A DNA stretch of 30,408 nucleotides from the NCBI GenBank assembly GCA_036522615.1, contig DATDFN010000019.1, positions 1 through 30,408 of the forward strand. Reading direction: 5' to 3'. Both the position numbers and the translations under genes were made by a program. Below are positions 1 to 8,925 of the stretch, one piece after another (the stretch's first letter is position 1; every line of letters starts with the position of its first letter). The DNA comes from JAJPJQ01 sp036522615. GTDB taxonomy: Bacteria > Desulfobacterota > Binatia > UBA9968. The notes under the pieces are model-generated. The model was not told the DNA's origin, did not search any database, and saw only the letters and a program-made list of their open reading frames with translations.

Positions 1-156
1 CCATTCCTGCCGCACGCGCGCGACGTCGTCGGGCGTAGCGTTTTCGCCGAGCAGCAAATACACCGGATCGCCCGGCGCGAGGTGCATGAGCAGAAAGACG
101 ATGAAAGAGATGCCGAGAAGAACCGGTATCGCACCGATGAGCCGGCGTCCGATCAT
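1..156 (-). CDS. ABC transporter permease, DppB/OppB type (N-terminal part, runs off the window)
   Basis: The reverse strand from an ATG at 154-156 reads as an inner-membrane permease N terminus: MIGRRLIGAIPVLLGISFIV, then a hydrophobic run, then HLAPGDP followed by an acidic stretch. The first membrane helix followed by an APGDP-like motif is the hallmark of the DppB/OppB family, which forms one of the two channel subunits of peptide/nickel/opine importers. Only 52 codons are present and the gene continues past the left edge, so substrate cannot be judged. It starts 12 bases after the aminotransferase stop and is probably co-transcribed with it. No frameshift is seen in the visible part. Confidence 0.8.
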   Translation of the reverse strand, partial: MIGRRLIGAIPVLLGISFIVFLLMHLAPGDPVYLLLGENATPDDVARVRQEW

Positions 157-168
157 GGCAGGCGAGCG

Positions 169-1452
169 TTATTGTCCGAGCTGTGCAAAGGAGCGATCGA
201 GAACCTGCAGCGCGTGGTCGACTTGATCTTTGGTGACGTTCAGCGGCGGCGCGATGCGCACGACGTTGCCCCAGAGACCGCCCTTGCCGATGAGCAGGCT
301 GTTCCGTTTGGTGGCTTCGAAGAGGCGCTTCAGCGACGCGGCGTCGGGTTTTTTGTTCTCGCCGACGAGCTCCAGCGCCTGCATCAAGCCCATGCCGCGG
401 ACATCGCCGATCACGGGGTATTTGCTCTTGAGCGCTTCTAATCCGTCGCGCAGGCGATCGCCCATGACGCGCGCGTTCTCGACGAGATTTTCCTCTTCGA
501 TGACCTCGATGGTCGCGTGCGCCGCCGCAGCGGTGACGGGATTGCCGCCGAAGGTCGAGATCGTCAGCCCCTTAATGCTGTCGGCGACTTCCGGCGCGGC
601 GATCGTCGCGCCGATCGGCACCCCGTTCGCCATGCCTTTGGCGAAGGTCATGATGTCGGGCTCGACGCCCCAGTGCTCGATGCCGAACATCTTGCCGCCG
701 GTGCGCCCCCAAGCGGTCTGCACTTCGTCGCAGATAAAAAGGCCTCCGTATTTTTTCAGGATCGCGACGATCTCGGAGAAATATTCTTTCGGCGGCGTGA
801 TATAGCCGCCGACGCCCTGGATCGGCTCGGCGATGAGCGCGGCCACCTGTCCCGATGTCTCGGTCTGGATCGCCTCTTCGAGGTCTTTGGCGCATTTGAG
901 CTCGCAGCTCGGGTAGGTGAGGCCGAACGGACAGCGGTAGCAGTAGGCGTTCGCGATGTGATGGACGCCGGGAACCGTCGTCGGCGCGATGCGCCACGAC
1001 GCGTTGCCCGTGAGGCTCAGCGCCATGTAGGAGCGGCCGCTGTAGCTGTGGCGCAGCGCGAAGACGTCCTGGCATTTGGTCGAGAGCTGCGCGATCAGCA
1101 CCGCGGTCTCGTTCGCCTCCGTGCCGCTGTTGGTGAAAAACGATTTCTGCAGGCGGCCGGGAGTGATCTGCGCCATTTTTTCGGCCAGCCGCACGTGCGG
1201 CTCGTTGGGATAGAGCGTCGAGGCGTGCTGGAGCTTGTGCGTCTGCGCGTCGATCGCGGCGGTCACCTTTTCGTTGCAATGGCCGACGCTGATCGTGAGA
1301 ATGCCGCCGAAGAAGTCCAGGTACTCCTTGCCCTCGATGTCGTAAATAAAGCTGCCCTTGGCGTGATCGACGACGAGCGGCTCGTCGTAATAATTGGCGA
1401 CGGAGGAAAAGAGATATTTTTGGTGCTTGTCGAGAATTTCTTGTTTCTTCAT
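169..1452 (-). CDS. Class III PLP-dependent aminotransferase
   Basis: This 427-residue protein has the full length and layout of class III (ornithine/GABA/beta-alanine-type) transaminases. Visible features are the NSGTEANE cofactor phosphate loop near residues 108-115, DEVQ at 242-245 (Asp contacts the pyridine nitrogen) and the Schiff-base Lys272 in FAKGMANG. It transfers an amino group between an omega-amino or alpha-amino acid and a keto acid in the cytoplasm; the exact substrate cannot be read from sequence. An unusual insert, CX2CX8CX3C (Cys171, 174, 183, 187), could bind a metal. The start ATG follows GAGGGAAG and lies 6 bases after the upstream hydrolase stop, so the two genes are almost certainly one transcript. 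Confidence 0.9.
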   Translation of the reverse strand: MKKQEILDKHQKYLFSSVANYYDEPLVVDHAKGSFIYDIEGKEYLDFFGGILTISVGHCNEKVTAAIDAQTHKLQHASTLYPNEPHVRLAEKMAQITPGRLQKSFFTNSGTEANETAVLIAQLSTKCQDVFALRHSYSGRSYMALSLTGNASWRIAPTTVPGVHHIANAYCYRCPFGLTYPSCELKCAKDLEEAIQTETSGQVAALIAEPIQGVGGYITPPKEYFSEIVAILKKYGGLFICDEVQTAWGRTGGKMFGIEHWGVEPDIMTFAKGMANGVPIGATIAAPEVADSIKGLTISTFGGNPVTAAAAHATIEVIEEENLVENARVMGDRLRDGLEALKSKYPVIGDVRGMGLMQALELVGENKKPDAASLKRLFEATKRNSLLIGKGGLWGNVVRIAPPLNVTKDQVDHALQVLDRSFAQLGQ

Positions 1453-1458
1453 CTTCCC

Positions 1459-2313
1459 TCAGTGGCGACGGAGAAATTCGAGAATCGGCGGATGGCCCTT
1501 CTCGGGCATCTCGCGGAGGTAGCCGTGCTTGCCGCCTTCGACGAGCACCAGCTCGGCGCCGGCGATTTTCTGAGCCAGCGCGCGGGACGATTCCACGTGG
1601 CTGCCCGTGCCGCCCTCGTGGGTGTCCTTGCTGCCGACGATCACGAGCGTCGGCGCTTTGATGTTATGCACGATATCCGTCGTCTCATGGCACTGCCGCG
1701 CGACGACGTGGCGCAGGTAGCATTTGAGCGGCGGCACCTCGTCAACGATGAGGTCCTGGAACTGCTTCACGACTTCAGGGTGACTCTTCATGAACTCGTC
1801 GCTGAACATGAAGCCCGGTCCCCAGTGGTCGTGCTGGTACTTCTCGTAGCCTTTGGAGATCATCTCGTAAGCGGCGTCGAGCGGCACGCCGCGCGGATAA
1901 TCTTCCAGCGATTCGCTGTACTTGCCCGAGCCGGTGCCGGAGAGGACGAGGCTGCGGACTTTCCCTGGATGATCGAGGGCGATCCACTGCGCGACGCGGC
2001 CGCCCATCGAATGGCCCATGATGTGGGCGCGCTTGATTTCGAGCGCGTCCATCAACGCGGCGCAGTCCTGCGCGAAGCCGCGGGTGGAATAGGGAACGTC
2101 GGGCTTGTCGCTGCGGCCAAGCCCGCGGTGATCGTAGATGAGCACCTGGTAGTGCTTGGAGAACTCCGGCACCTGGAAGACGCGCCAGGGCGCGAGGCTG
2201 ATGCCGGTGCCGGCGACGAGCACAAGCGGGTCGCCGTTGCCGTAGAGCTCGTAATAGAGATTGACGCCGTGGACGTTGACTTTGCCGCTTTTAACCGGCT
2301 TGGGACCTTCCAT
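1459..2313 (-). CDS. Alpha/beta hydrolase
   Basis: This 284-residue protein is a standard alpha/beta-hydrolase. The nucleophile elbow is GHSMGG with Ser102; Asp230 (in VGSKD) and His263 (in GGKHG) complete the expected triad. The oxyanion region DHRGLGRSD at 61-69 is typical of esterases, C-C hydrolases and 3-oxoadipate enol-lactonase-like enzymes. The substrate is not determinable. GGGAGGAGCG directly precedes the ATG as a good ribosome site. It is the first gene of the hydrolase-aminotransferase-ABC permease set, which looks like a small catabolic operon. Confidence 0.9.
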   Translation of the reverse strand: MEGPKPVKSGKVNVHGVNLYYELYGNGDPLVLVAGTGISLAPWRVFQVPEFSKHYQVLIYDHRGLGRSDKPDVPYSTRGFAQDCAALMDALEIKRAHIMGHSMGGRVAQWIALDHPGKVRSLVLSGTGSGKYSESLEDYPRGVPLDAAYEMISKGYEKYQHDHWGPGFMFSDEFMKSHPEVVKQFQDLIVDEVPPLKCYLRHVVARQCHETTDIVHNIKAPTLVIVGSKDTHEGGTGSHVESSRALAQKIAGAELVLVEGGKHGYLREMPEKGHPPILEFLRRH

Positions 2314-2337
2314 CGCTCCTCCCGTATGACGAGAAAA

Positions 2338-2366
2338 ACGCTATCCAATCCGAAATTCGCTGTCAA
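2338..2366 (-). promoter_or_regulatory. Sigma70-like promoter for the hydrolase/aminotransferase/permease operon
   Basis: On the reverse strand a perfect -35 TTGACA (2366-2361) is followed after exactly 17 bases by TAGCGT (2343-2338), a weak -10 with three of six consensus bases. It lies in the 72-base gap between the outer-membrane factor gene and the hydrolase and points at the hydrolase, so the efflux operon and the downstream catabolic genes are probably separate transcripts. Confidence 0.45.
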
Positions 2367-2385
2367 TGAGGCGTGCGGAGATTTG

Positions 2386-3819
2386 TCAGGGAGCCGTCGC
2401 CCATTCGGCGTCCGCCAATTTCCAGCCGCCGCCGAGCGCGCGGTAGAGTTGAACGATCACGACCAGCTGATCGAGCTGAGTCTGCGCGAGGGCGTTTTCC
2501 GCGGGAAAGAGCTGCTGCTGGGCTTCGAGCACTTCGAAGTAGCTCGAAAACCCGGCGAGGTAGCGCTGGGTCGAGACGCTGACCGATTCCTGCAGGTCGG
2601 CGACGGCGCGCGCCTGCTGGGCGCGCACCTCGGTCAATTTCTGCCGGGAGACGAGCGCGTTGGATACTTCGTGGAACGCGTTCAGCGCGGTCTGCTCGTA
2701 GCGGATTCGCGCTTCCTCCCATTCGGACTTGAACTGCTGGTATTGGCCGACCAGGCGGCCGCCCTGAAAAAGCGGTCCCGCGAGCGATGCGGCGGCGGAC
2801 CACACCCGATTTTTGCCGGCGGTAATGGCGGAAAGCTCCGGACTCGCGAAGCCGAAAAGACCGGTGAGGTCGAGGCGCGGAAAGAAATCGGCGATCGCCA
2901 CGCCGATGCGCGCGTTGGCGGCGACGATCTGCTGCTCGGACTGGCGGATATCCGGCCGGCGCTCGAGAAGATCGGAGGGAATCCCGGCCGGCACCTCCGG
3001 CGGCAGCCGCTGCGCCGTCAGCGCGGCGCCCCGAGTGACGGGCGCGGGATTGCGGCCGAGCAGCAGATTGATCTGGTTTTCTTTGAACACGATGAGCCGC
3101 TCGAGGTTTGGTACGGTCGCGGCGGTCTGCGCGAGCGATGCGGAAGCCCGCGCGGTCTCGAGGCGCGATGCGACGCCGCCCTCGAGGCGGCGGCGGAAGA
3201 TGTCGAGGCTGTCGCGAAAGCTCTCGGTCGTGCGACGAGCGATCTCGAGCTGGAGATCCAGCTCGAGCAGCTCGAAATAGGCCTGGGCCACATCGCTCAC
3301 GAGCGAGAGCATGACGCCGCGGCGCGCCTCCTCGTTGGCGAGGATCTGTGCGCGCGCCGCTTCGTCGGCGCGGCGGATGCGGCCCCAGAGATCGATCTCC
3401 CACGAAGCGTTTAAGAGGCCCGCGAAGGCATTGACCGTCTTGCCGGCCGTCGATGCCACACGATCGCCGATGGCGTTCTTGCCGCGCCCCGTATCGCCTT
3501 CGTAGCCGAGCTGCGGGAAGAACTCCGAACGCACCTGGACCGCGACGGCGCGGGCCTGCTCGATGCGCTGCACCGCCACGAGCAAATCGTAATTATTCGC
3601 GAGCGCGTCTTTGATCAAAGATGCGAGCGCGGGGTCGTTGAAGACTTCCCACCAGGGAAGGTCGGCGATCGACGCCTGCTGGGCGGCGCCTTCTTCGCCG
3701 CGAAAAACCGGCGGCGACGCGACCTCCGGCCGTTTATAGTTCGGCCCCAAGGCGCAGGCGGAGAGCGCGAGCATGGCGGTCAGTGCGGCGAAAGCGGGCG
3801 CGATGCGGTGCGTTTCCAT
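2386..3819 (-). CDS. RND efflux outer-membrane factor lipoprotein (OprM/NodT family)
   Basis: About 477 residues, the usual size for OprM/NodT proteins. It has a short positive N terminus, a hydrophobic signal and the lipobox LSAC (Cys22), then GPNYKRP, the family's characteristic mature start. Two outer-membrane-efflux repeats follow, with long Gln- and Ala-rich coiled coils and the LLERRPDI motif. It would form the trimeric outer-membrane exit duct for the pump encoded just upstream. The start is ambiguous: the ATG at 3819 has AGGAGG immediately against it (too close for normal use), whereas a GTG at 3831 would add four residues. The stop of the pump gene is only 15-27 bases away, so translational coupling is likely. 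Confidence 0.9.
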   Translation of the reverse strand: METHRIAPAFAALTAMLALSACALGPNYKRPEVASPPVFRGEEGAAQQASIADLPWWEVFNDPALASLIKDALANNYDLLVAVQRIEQARAVAVQVRSEFFPQLGYEGDTGRGKNAIGDRVASTAGKTVNAFAGLLNASWEIDLWGRIRRADEAARAQILANEEARRGVMLSLVSDVAQAYFELLELDLQLEIARRTTESFRDSLDIFRRRLEGGVASRLETARASASLAQTAATVPNLERLIVFKENQINLLLGRNPAPVTRGAALTAQRLPPEVPAGIPSDLLERRPDIRQSEQQIVAANARIGVAIADFFPRLDLTGLFGFASPELSAITAGKNRVWSAAASLAGPLFQGGRLVGQYQQFKSEWEEARIRYEQTALNAFHEVSNALVSRQKLTEVRAQQARAVADLQESVSVSTQRYLAGFSSYFEVLEAQQQLFPAENALAQTQLDQLVVIVQLYRALGGGWKLADAEWATAP

Positions 3820-3846
3820 CCTCCTCACCACAGCATTTTCAGCGGT

Positions 3847-6800
3847 TCACTCCGGCTGCGGCGCAGGCGCGGCGGCGGCATGCTCTTCTTTGCGCCGGCT
3901 GAGCCGTTCGATGACGTAGAACGAGACCGGGATGAGAAAACTCGCGACGATCGTGTCGGCGAGCATGCCGACGATGACGACCGTGCCGAGCGTGCGCCGC
4001 GCCGAGCTGCCGGCGCCCGCCGCAATCCATAGCGGCGCGCAGCCAAGAATGAAGGCGAGCGAAGTCATGAACAGCGGCCGGCGGCGCAACCGCATTCCCT
4101 CGAGAGCCGCTTCCATCAACCCGCGGCCTTTTTCGAATTCCATCTTGGCGAACTCGACGATCAGGATCGCGTTCTTTGCAGCCAGGCCGATCAGGACGAT
4201 GAGGCCGATCTGCGCGTAGACGTCGAGGGACATATGGCGCATCCACAGGCCGAAAAACGCGCCGAAGACGGCGATCGGCACCGTGAGCAGCACGGAGAAC
4301 GGCAGCGACCAGCTCTCGTAGAGCGCCGCCTGGATGAGAAAAACGAACAGCAGCGAGAAAGCGAAGACGACGCTCGCCGGCACGCCCTCTGCCGCTCTTT
4401 TCTCCTGGAACGACATGCCCGCGTAGTCATAGCCCATTTCGCGCGGCATGGTCTGCGCGAACACCTCTTCCAACGCCGCCATCGCTTGGCCCGAGCTGTA
4501 GCCCGGCGCCACGATGCCGTTGATCTGCGCGGCTCTGTATCCGTTGAAGCGGACGGTGAACTCCGGACCGTAGGTGGTGCGCATATTAATCAATGTCGAG
4601 AGCTGAACCGGCTGCCCGTCGCCGTTGCGCACGCGGAAGAGCCCGACGTTGTTAGCGTCGGTGCGAAACTCCCCCTCCGCCTCCACGTAGACCTGCCACA
4701 CGCGTCCGAAGCGATTAAAAAAATTGACGAAAAATCCGCCCATGAACGCCTGCAGCGTTCTATACACCGCGCCCAGGTCGACGCCTTGCTTCAGCACCTT
4801 GTCCCGATCGACGTCGGCCAAGACTTGCGGCGCGCTGGCGATCAGCGTCGTCGTCAATGTGGTGAATTCCGGGCGCTTGCGCGCGGCCTCGAGAAAACGC
4901 TCGGTGTTCTGCGCTAGAAAACCGATGTCCTGGCCGGAGCGGTCTTCGAGCATGAACGTCGTGCCGCCCGAAGTGCCGATGCCGGGGATCGCCGGCGGCG
5001 AGAAGCTGAACGCCTGCGCCTCCGGAAGCCCGGCGAGGCGCTGATTCAAGCTATGCTGGATATCGGCCGCCGTAAGCCCCGGGCGCTCGCTCCATGGCTT
5101 CAGCGTGACGAAAAAGAACGCGTTGTAAGTCGTGTTGACGAAGCTCAACAGGCTGAAGCCGACGACCGTATTATAGCTCTGCACGCCGGGCGTGTCCTTG
5201 AGGATGGCCTCGATGCGCTTGGCGGTCGCATCGGTGCGCTGCAGCGATGCGGCGATCGGCAGCTGGACGTTGATAAAGAAATACCCCTGATCCTCTTCCG
5301 GCAGGAACGACCGCGACAGCGACGATCCGAACAGACCGGCGCCGACCGCGATAACGATTAAGAGCACGATCGAGAAAATGGCTTTGTGAAGCAGAACGTC
5401 GCTGCCAACCAAGTACACGTGCATCACTTTCTCGAAACCGTGGTTGAAGCCGTCGAAGAAGCGGCGCAGAAGCCCGCGCGACTGCGTGCGCGGCCGGAGC
5501 AGCATCGCCGACAGCGCCGGCGACAGCGTGAGCGCGTTGAAAGCCGAGATGAGCGTCGAGATTGCGATCGTGATCGCGAATTGATTGTTGAGCCGCCCTT
5601 GAATGCCGCCGATGAAGGCCACCGGGAGGAACACCGAGGCGAGGATCAGCGCGATGGCGATGACCGGGCGCGAGACCTGCTCCATCGCGGTCAGCGTCGC
5701 GTCGCGCGGCGAGAGGCCGTGCTCGATGTGCTGCTCGACCGCCTCGACGACCACGATCGCGTCGTCGACGACGAGACCGATCGCGAGGACGAGGCCGAAG
5801 AGCGACAGCGTATTGATGGAGAATCCGAGCAGCGGAAAAACGGCGAAGGTGCCGATGAGCGACACCGGCACCGCGAGCAGCGGAATCAAGGTCGCGCGCC
5901 AGTTTTGCAGAAAGATGAAGACGACGAGAATGACCAGGATCAGGGCCTCGACGAGCGTCGTGATGATCTCCTTGATGCCTTCGCTCACCGCGAGTGTCGT
6001 GTCGAGCGAGACCGTGTAGGCGAGATCTTCCGGAAAGCGCTGCTTCACCTCGTCCATCAGCGCGCGCACGCGGTCAATCGTATCGAGCGCGTTGGAGCCG
6101 GGCAGCTGATAGACCGCGATGATCGCCGAGGGCGATCCGTTGACGCGCCCGATTTGATTGTAGCTCTGCGCGCCGAGCTCCACCCGCGCCACGTCCCTCA
6201 TGCGGACGATGCCGCCGCCGGCGTCGGCGCGGAGCACGATCTCGCCGAACTCCTCGGGAGAGAGAAGACGTCCCTGGGCGCGCACCGTGTAGGTGTACTC
6301 CTGGCCTTTCGGCACCGGCTCGGCGCCGATCTGCCCCGCGGGGTTGACGGTATTCTGATTGGTCAGCGCGGTGATGATGTCGTTGACGGTGATGCCCAGG
6401 CTCGCCAGCGTGTCGGGCCGCACCCAGAAGCGCATGGCGTACTGGCCGGCCCCGAAAATCGACACCTGGCCGATGCCCTGCACCCGGCTCATGGGATCGT
6501 TAATATTGATGTAGGCGTAGTTGGCGAGAAAGGTGGCGTCGTAGGTGTCCTTCGGCGAGTAAAGCGAGATGAGCGCCAGCGGGCTCGTCGCCGACTTGCG
6601 GATCGTTACGCCCTGGTTGCGCACGTCGAGCGGCAGCTGCGACTCGGCCTGGAGATAGCGCATCTGCGTCAAGATCTGGTCGTCGTTGGGATTTGTGCCG
6701 ACGTCGAAATCGACCCGGAGCCGCATGAGGCCGCTGGCGGAGTTGACCGATTGCATGTAGAGCGCATTATCGACGCCTTGCATCTGCTGTTCGATCGGCG

Positions 6801-6987
6801 TCGCGACGGACTGCTCGACGGTGATGGCGTCCGCGCCGACGTACGTCGCCTGAAGAAAAATCTCCGGCGGCGCGACGTCGGGAAGCTGCGCGATGGGAAG
6901 GCGGAATAAAGAGACGAGGCCGATGATGACGGTCACGATCGAGATGACGATCGCGATGATGGGATGATAAACAAAAAATCGCGGCAT
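3847..6987 (-). CDS. RND multidrug efflux pump, inner-membrane transporter (HAE1/AcrB-like)
   Basis: At 1046 residues this has the full length of AcrB/MexB-type pumps. The N terminus MPRFFVYHPIIAIVISIVTV is the first membrane helix. The proton-relay pair is present as Asp408-Asp409 in GLVVDDAIVVVE of TM4, and the matching TM10 Lys is present in GLAAKNAILIVEFAK near residue 943. Two large periplasmic loops are present. It uses proton motive force to expel hydrophobic compounds, and the HAE1 type is associated with drugs and detergents rather than metals. It starts 3 bases after the adaptor stop, giving the normal adaptor-pump-duct order. The C-terminal tail is Ala/Pro-rich. Confidence 0.95.
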   Translation of the reverse strand: MPRFFVYHPIIAIVISIVTVIIGLVSLFRLPIAQLPDVAPPEIFLQATYVGADAITVEQSVATPIEQQMQGVDNALYMQSVNSASGLMRLRVDFDVGTNPNDDQILTQMRYLQAESQLPLDVRNQGVTIRKSATSPLALISLYSPKDTYDATFLANYAYININDPMSRVQGIGQVSIFGAGQYAMRFWVRPDTLASLGITVNDIITALTNQNTVNPAGQIGAEPVPKGQEYTYTVRAQGRLLSPEEFGEIVLRADAGGGIVRMRDVARVELGAQSYNQIGRVNGSPSAIIAVYQLPGSNALDTIDRVRALMDEVKQRFPEDLAYTVSLDTTLAVSEGIKEIITTLVEALILVILVVFIFLQNWRATLIPLLAVPVSLIGTFAVFPLLGFSINTLSLFGLVLAIGLVVDDAIVVVEAVEQHIEHGLSPRDATLTAMEQVSRPVIAIALILASVFLPVAFIGGIQGRLNNQFAITIAISTLISAFNALTLSPALSAMLLRPRTQSRGLLRRFFDGFNHGFEKVMHVYLVGSDVLLHKAIFSIVLLIVIAVGAGLFGSSLSRSFLPEEDQGYFFINVQLPIAASLQRTDATAKRIEAILKDTPGVQSYNTVVGFSLLSFVNTTYNAFFFVTLKPWSERPGLTAADIQHSLNQRLAGLPEAQAFSFSPPAIPGIGTSGGTTFMLEDRSGQDIGFLAQNTERFLEAARKRPEFTTLTTTLIASAPQVLADVDRDKVLKQGVDLGAVYRTLQAFMGGFFVNFFNRFGRVWQVYVEAEGEFRTDANNVGLFRVRNGDGQPVQLSTLINMRTTYGPEFTVRFNGYRAAQINGIVAPGYSSGQAMAALEEVFAQTMPREMGYDYAGMSFQEKRAAEGVPASVVFAFSLLFVFLIQAALYESWSLPFSVLLTVPIAVFGAFFGLWMRHMSLDVYAQIGLIVLIGLAAKNAILIVEFAKMEFEKGRGLMEAALEGMRLRRRPLFMTSLAFILGCAPLWIAAGAGSSARRTLGTVVIVGMLADTIVASFLIPVSFYVIERLSRRKEEHAAAAPAPQPE

Positions 6988-6990
6988 GGG

Positions 6991-8166
6991 TCAGTCGGCT
7001 TTCGATTGCGCGGTGCCCGACGGCGGCGTGGATTGGGCCGTTTCCGTGAACGGCCTAGGGTTCACCACCATCCCTTCCTTCACCTTTTGCGTGCCCTCCG
7101 CGACGACGTGCTCGCCGGGCTTGACGCCCGATTGGATGATCCACCGCGAGCCGATTCGGTCGCCGACTTTGACCGGGCGTACGTGGACGTGGTTATCGGC
7201 GCCGACCACGGCGACTTGATACGACCCTTGCAGTTCGGTCACTGAGCGCTGCGGCACGAGCAAGGCGCCCTCGGCCGTTCTCGGCGCTGCTTTGACGCGC
7301 ACGAATTGTCCCGGGCGCAGCACGTTGCCGGGATTAGGAAAAAGCCCCTGAAGCCTCAGCGCGCCGGTCTTCACGTCGACTTCCCGGTCGGCGAACGAGA
7401 ACGTCCCCCTATGCGGATAGAGCGTGCCGTCGGCGAGAATCATCTGCAGTCGAATATTCCGCTCCCGCTCGGCGCGCTTCTCCGGGTCGGGGTTCATGCG
7501 CAGCCAGTTAAGGTGCTCCTGCTCGCTGACGTAGAAGTAAACCTTGATCGGGTCGACGGTCGACATCGTGGTCAGCGCGGTATTGGTCTGGACGAGGTCG
7601 CCGACCTGCGCCTGCGCCACGCCGGCGATGCCGTCGATCGGCGCGATGACCTTCGTGAATTCGAAGTTGAGCTGCGCTTGCGCGACGGCCGCCTTGGCGG
7701 CGGCGACCGCCGCTTCATTGCCGAGATTCGCCTGAACGGCGTTGTCGAGCTCCTGTTGGCTGACCACCTGATCTTTCGCTAAAGGAGTGAGGCGGCGGAC
7801 ATCGATCTGCGTTTTGCCGAGCGCGGCTTCAGCCTGCTGTAGCTGGCCTTTGGCCTGATCGAGAGCTGCTTGATAGGGTCGCGGATCGATCTCGAACATG
7901 AGCTGGCCGGCCTTGACGAATGCCCCTTCCTTATACGTTTGGCGGAGCAAATAGCCGGTGATGCGCGCCTGGATCTGCGCATTGACGTAGCCCACGAGCG
8001 TGCCGACCCACTCGGAGTAGATCGGCACGTCTCTCTGCTCGACGGAGACGACCTCGACGTCAATCGGTTTGGTCTCGGCTTTAGGCTGCTGCCGGCAGCC
8101 GAGGAAGGAGATGGTAATTATTAAGGCAGAGAGTACATGCCAGAAGGTGTGGAAGAATCGATACAC
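6991..8166 (-). CDS. RND efflux periplasmic adaptor (membrane fusion protein, lipoprotein)
   Basis: This 391-residue AcrA/MexA-type adaptor starts with a GTG preceded by CAGGGC. The signal sequence ends in the lipobox FLGC (Cys24), so it should be lipid-anchored in the periplasm. A first barrel strand (VEVVSVEQRDVPIYSEWVGT) is followed by a split lipoyl domain, an alpha hairpin rich in Gln/Ala around residues 100-150, and the LVQTNTALTTMSTVDPIKV beta-barrel region. It bridges the pump and the outer-membrane duct. It is the first gene of the efflux operon, and no local regulator gene accompanies it. Confidence 0.93.
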   Translation of the reverse strand: MYRFFHTFWHVLSALIITISFLGCRQQPKAETKPIDVEVVSVEQRDVPIYSEWVGTLVGYVNAQIQARITGYLLRQTYKEGAFVKAGQLMFEIDPRPYQAALDQAKGQLQQAEAALGKTQIDVRRLTPLAKDQVVSQQELDNAVQANLGNEAAVAAAKAAVAQAQLNFEFTKVIAPIDGIAGVAQAQVGDLVQTNTALTTMSTVDPIKVYFYVSEQEHLNWLRMNPDPEKRAERERNIRLQMILADGTLYPHRGTFSFADREVDVKTGALRLQGLFPNPGNVLRPGQFVRVKAAPRTAEGALLVPQRSVTELQGSYQVAVVGADNHVHVRPVKVGDRIGSRWIIQSGVKPGEHVVAEGTQKVKEGMVVNPRPFTETAQSTPPSGTAQSKAD

Positions 8167-8178
8167 GGGGAAATGCCC

Positions 8179-8202
8179 TGTAAGAAAAACCGTATCCTTA
8201 CA
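8179..8202. promoter_or_regulatory. Inverted repeat upstream of the efflux operon (possible operator)
   Basis: TGTAAG (8179-8184) and CTTACA (8197-8202) form a perfect 6-bp inverted repeat with a 12-base spacer, 13 bases in front of the adaptor start, in the 144-base divergent gap 8167-8310. The position suits a repressor site or a leader hairpin. No regulator gene is adjacent and no promoter hexamers stand out, so this is tentative. The rest of the gap holds only a GTATAC palindrome and the ribosome site of the divergent gene. Confidence 0.25.
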
Positions 8203-8310
8203 ACACGGGAATACCGAAACGTATACCTCTCGCGATCACGGTCATGCATTGTGTCGCACTGGCCGACCTGCGAAAATAAAAAGCCTCAGGGGTGACCAGA
8301 GGTTATATCA

Positions 8311-8706
8311 ATGTGGGCACAAAAATTTGCATTTGCAATAGGTGTTGTTTTGACGGTGCTCATCGCCGCGGGCATGTCGTCCGCGGCTCCGGCCGAAGAC
8401 ACGGATCGAGCGGTTGAATATCTGCTCGACCAGGTTGCGCGATCGGATTGCACATTCATCCGCAACGGCCAGAGTTATGATGTTCAGCAGGCCATGGCGC
8501 ATCTACGCTCGAAATACAAATATTTCAAAAGTCAGATTCAGACGCCGGAAGATTTCATCCGGCTGGCGGCTACAAAAAGCGAAATTACGGGCAAACCCTA
8601 TCAGATAAGGACGCGTGACGGCCGGGTTTTTACCTCGGCCGAGTGGTTGACCGGGATTCTTGCTGAATACCGCAGTATCCAGCCTGCCTCCGCGAATCCG
8701 CCGTAA
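8311..8706 (+). CDS. Small periplasmic protein of the DUF5329 type
   Basis: This 131-residue protein has an N-terminal signal peptide (hydrophobic residues about 7-22, then SSAAPAED). The mature part carries SDCTFIRNGQ, then a helix with HLRSKYKY, TPEDFIRLAA, the tripeptide-like GKPY and SAEWL. This order of motifs matches what I remember of the DUF5329 family, whose function is unknown. The ATG is preceded by AGAGG with about 8 bases of spacing. It is divergent from the efflux operon, and a functional tie to it is not established. Confidence 0.7.
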   Translation: MWAQKFAFAIGVVLTVLIAAGMSSAAPAEDTDRAVEYLLDQVARSDCTFIRNGQSYDVQQAMAHLRSKYKYFKSQIQTPEDFIRLAATKSEITGKPYQIRTRDGRVFTSAEWLTGILAEYRSIQPASANPP

Positions 8707-8848
8707 AGCGCAAAACTCTGGCCCTTCTTATCGACAGCGGCAGACGTGTCCCTTTGTGGTTCGAATCTTTTCCCCGAGCGTCGGTCTTAAGCCGCGTTCG
8801 GGCCGAGTGAAAAAAAGCGCCGACGCTGGCCGGCGCGCGGGACCTTCT

Positions 8849-8904
8849 CTGCCCGCCGGAGCCGGGGTTCAAGACCGAACCGCCGGCTCCGTCCCCCCGG
8901 GCAG
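8849..8904. repeat. Long GC-rich interrupted hairpin in the 8707-8925 gap
   Basis: Three nested arms pair: CTGCCCG (8849-8855) with CGGGCAG (8898-8904), CGGAGCCGG (8857-8865) with CCGGCTCCG (8883-8891), and GGTTC (8866-8870) with GAACC (8877-8881). The loop is 6 bases and the only interruptions are one to six unpaired bases. It lies between convergent genes (ends at 8706 and 8926), where a bidirectional terminator is expected, but no T-run follows on either strand. It could instead be a dispersed palindromic element. Nothing else in the 219-base gap looks functional. Confidence 0.6.
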
Positions 8905-8925
8905 AACCGTATAAAATCTTTCGGA

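Noticed and set aside
517..3414. Very long plus-strand open frame (965 codons) opposite the aminotransferase, hydrolase and efflux genes
   Set aside because: It is the antisense shadow of GC-rich genes with clear family motifs on the other strand; its translation is low-complexity Arg/Ala/Asp-rich.
5386..6909. 507-codon plus-strand open frame opposite the RND pump
   Set aside because: Antisense shadow; Arg/Asp/Glu-rich with no domain, while the reverse strand encodes an intact pump.
8755..8880. T-arm-like strings (GGTTCGAATC near 8757 and GGTTCAAGACC near 8866) suggesting tRNA remnants
   Set aside because: No acceptor, D or anticodon arms can be folded around either; the second is the loop of the long hairpin.
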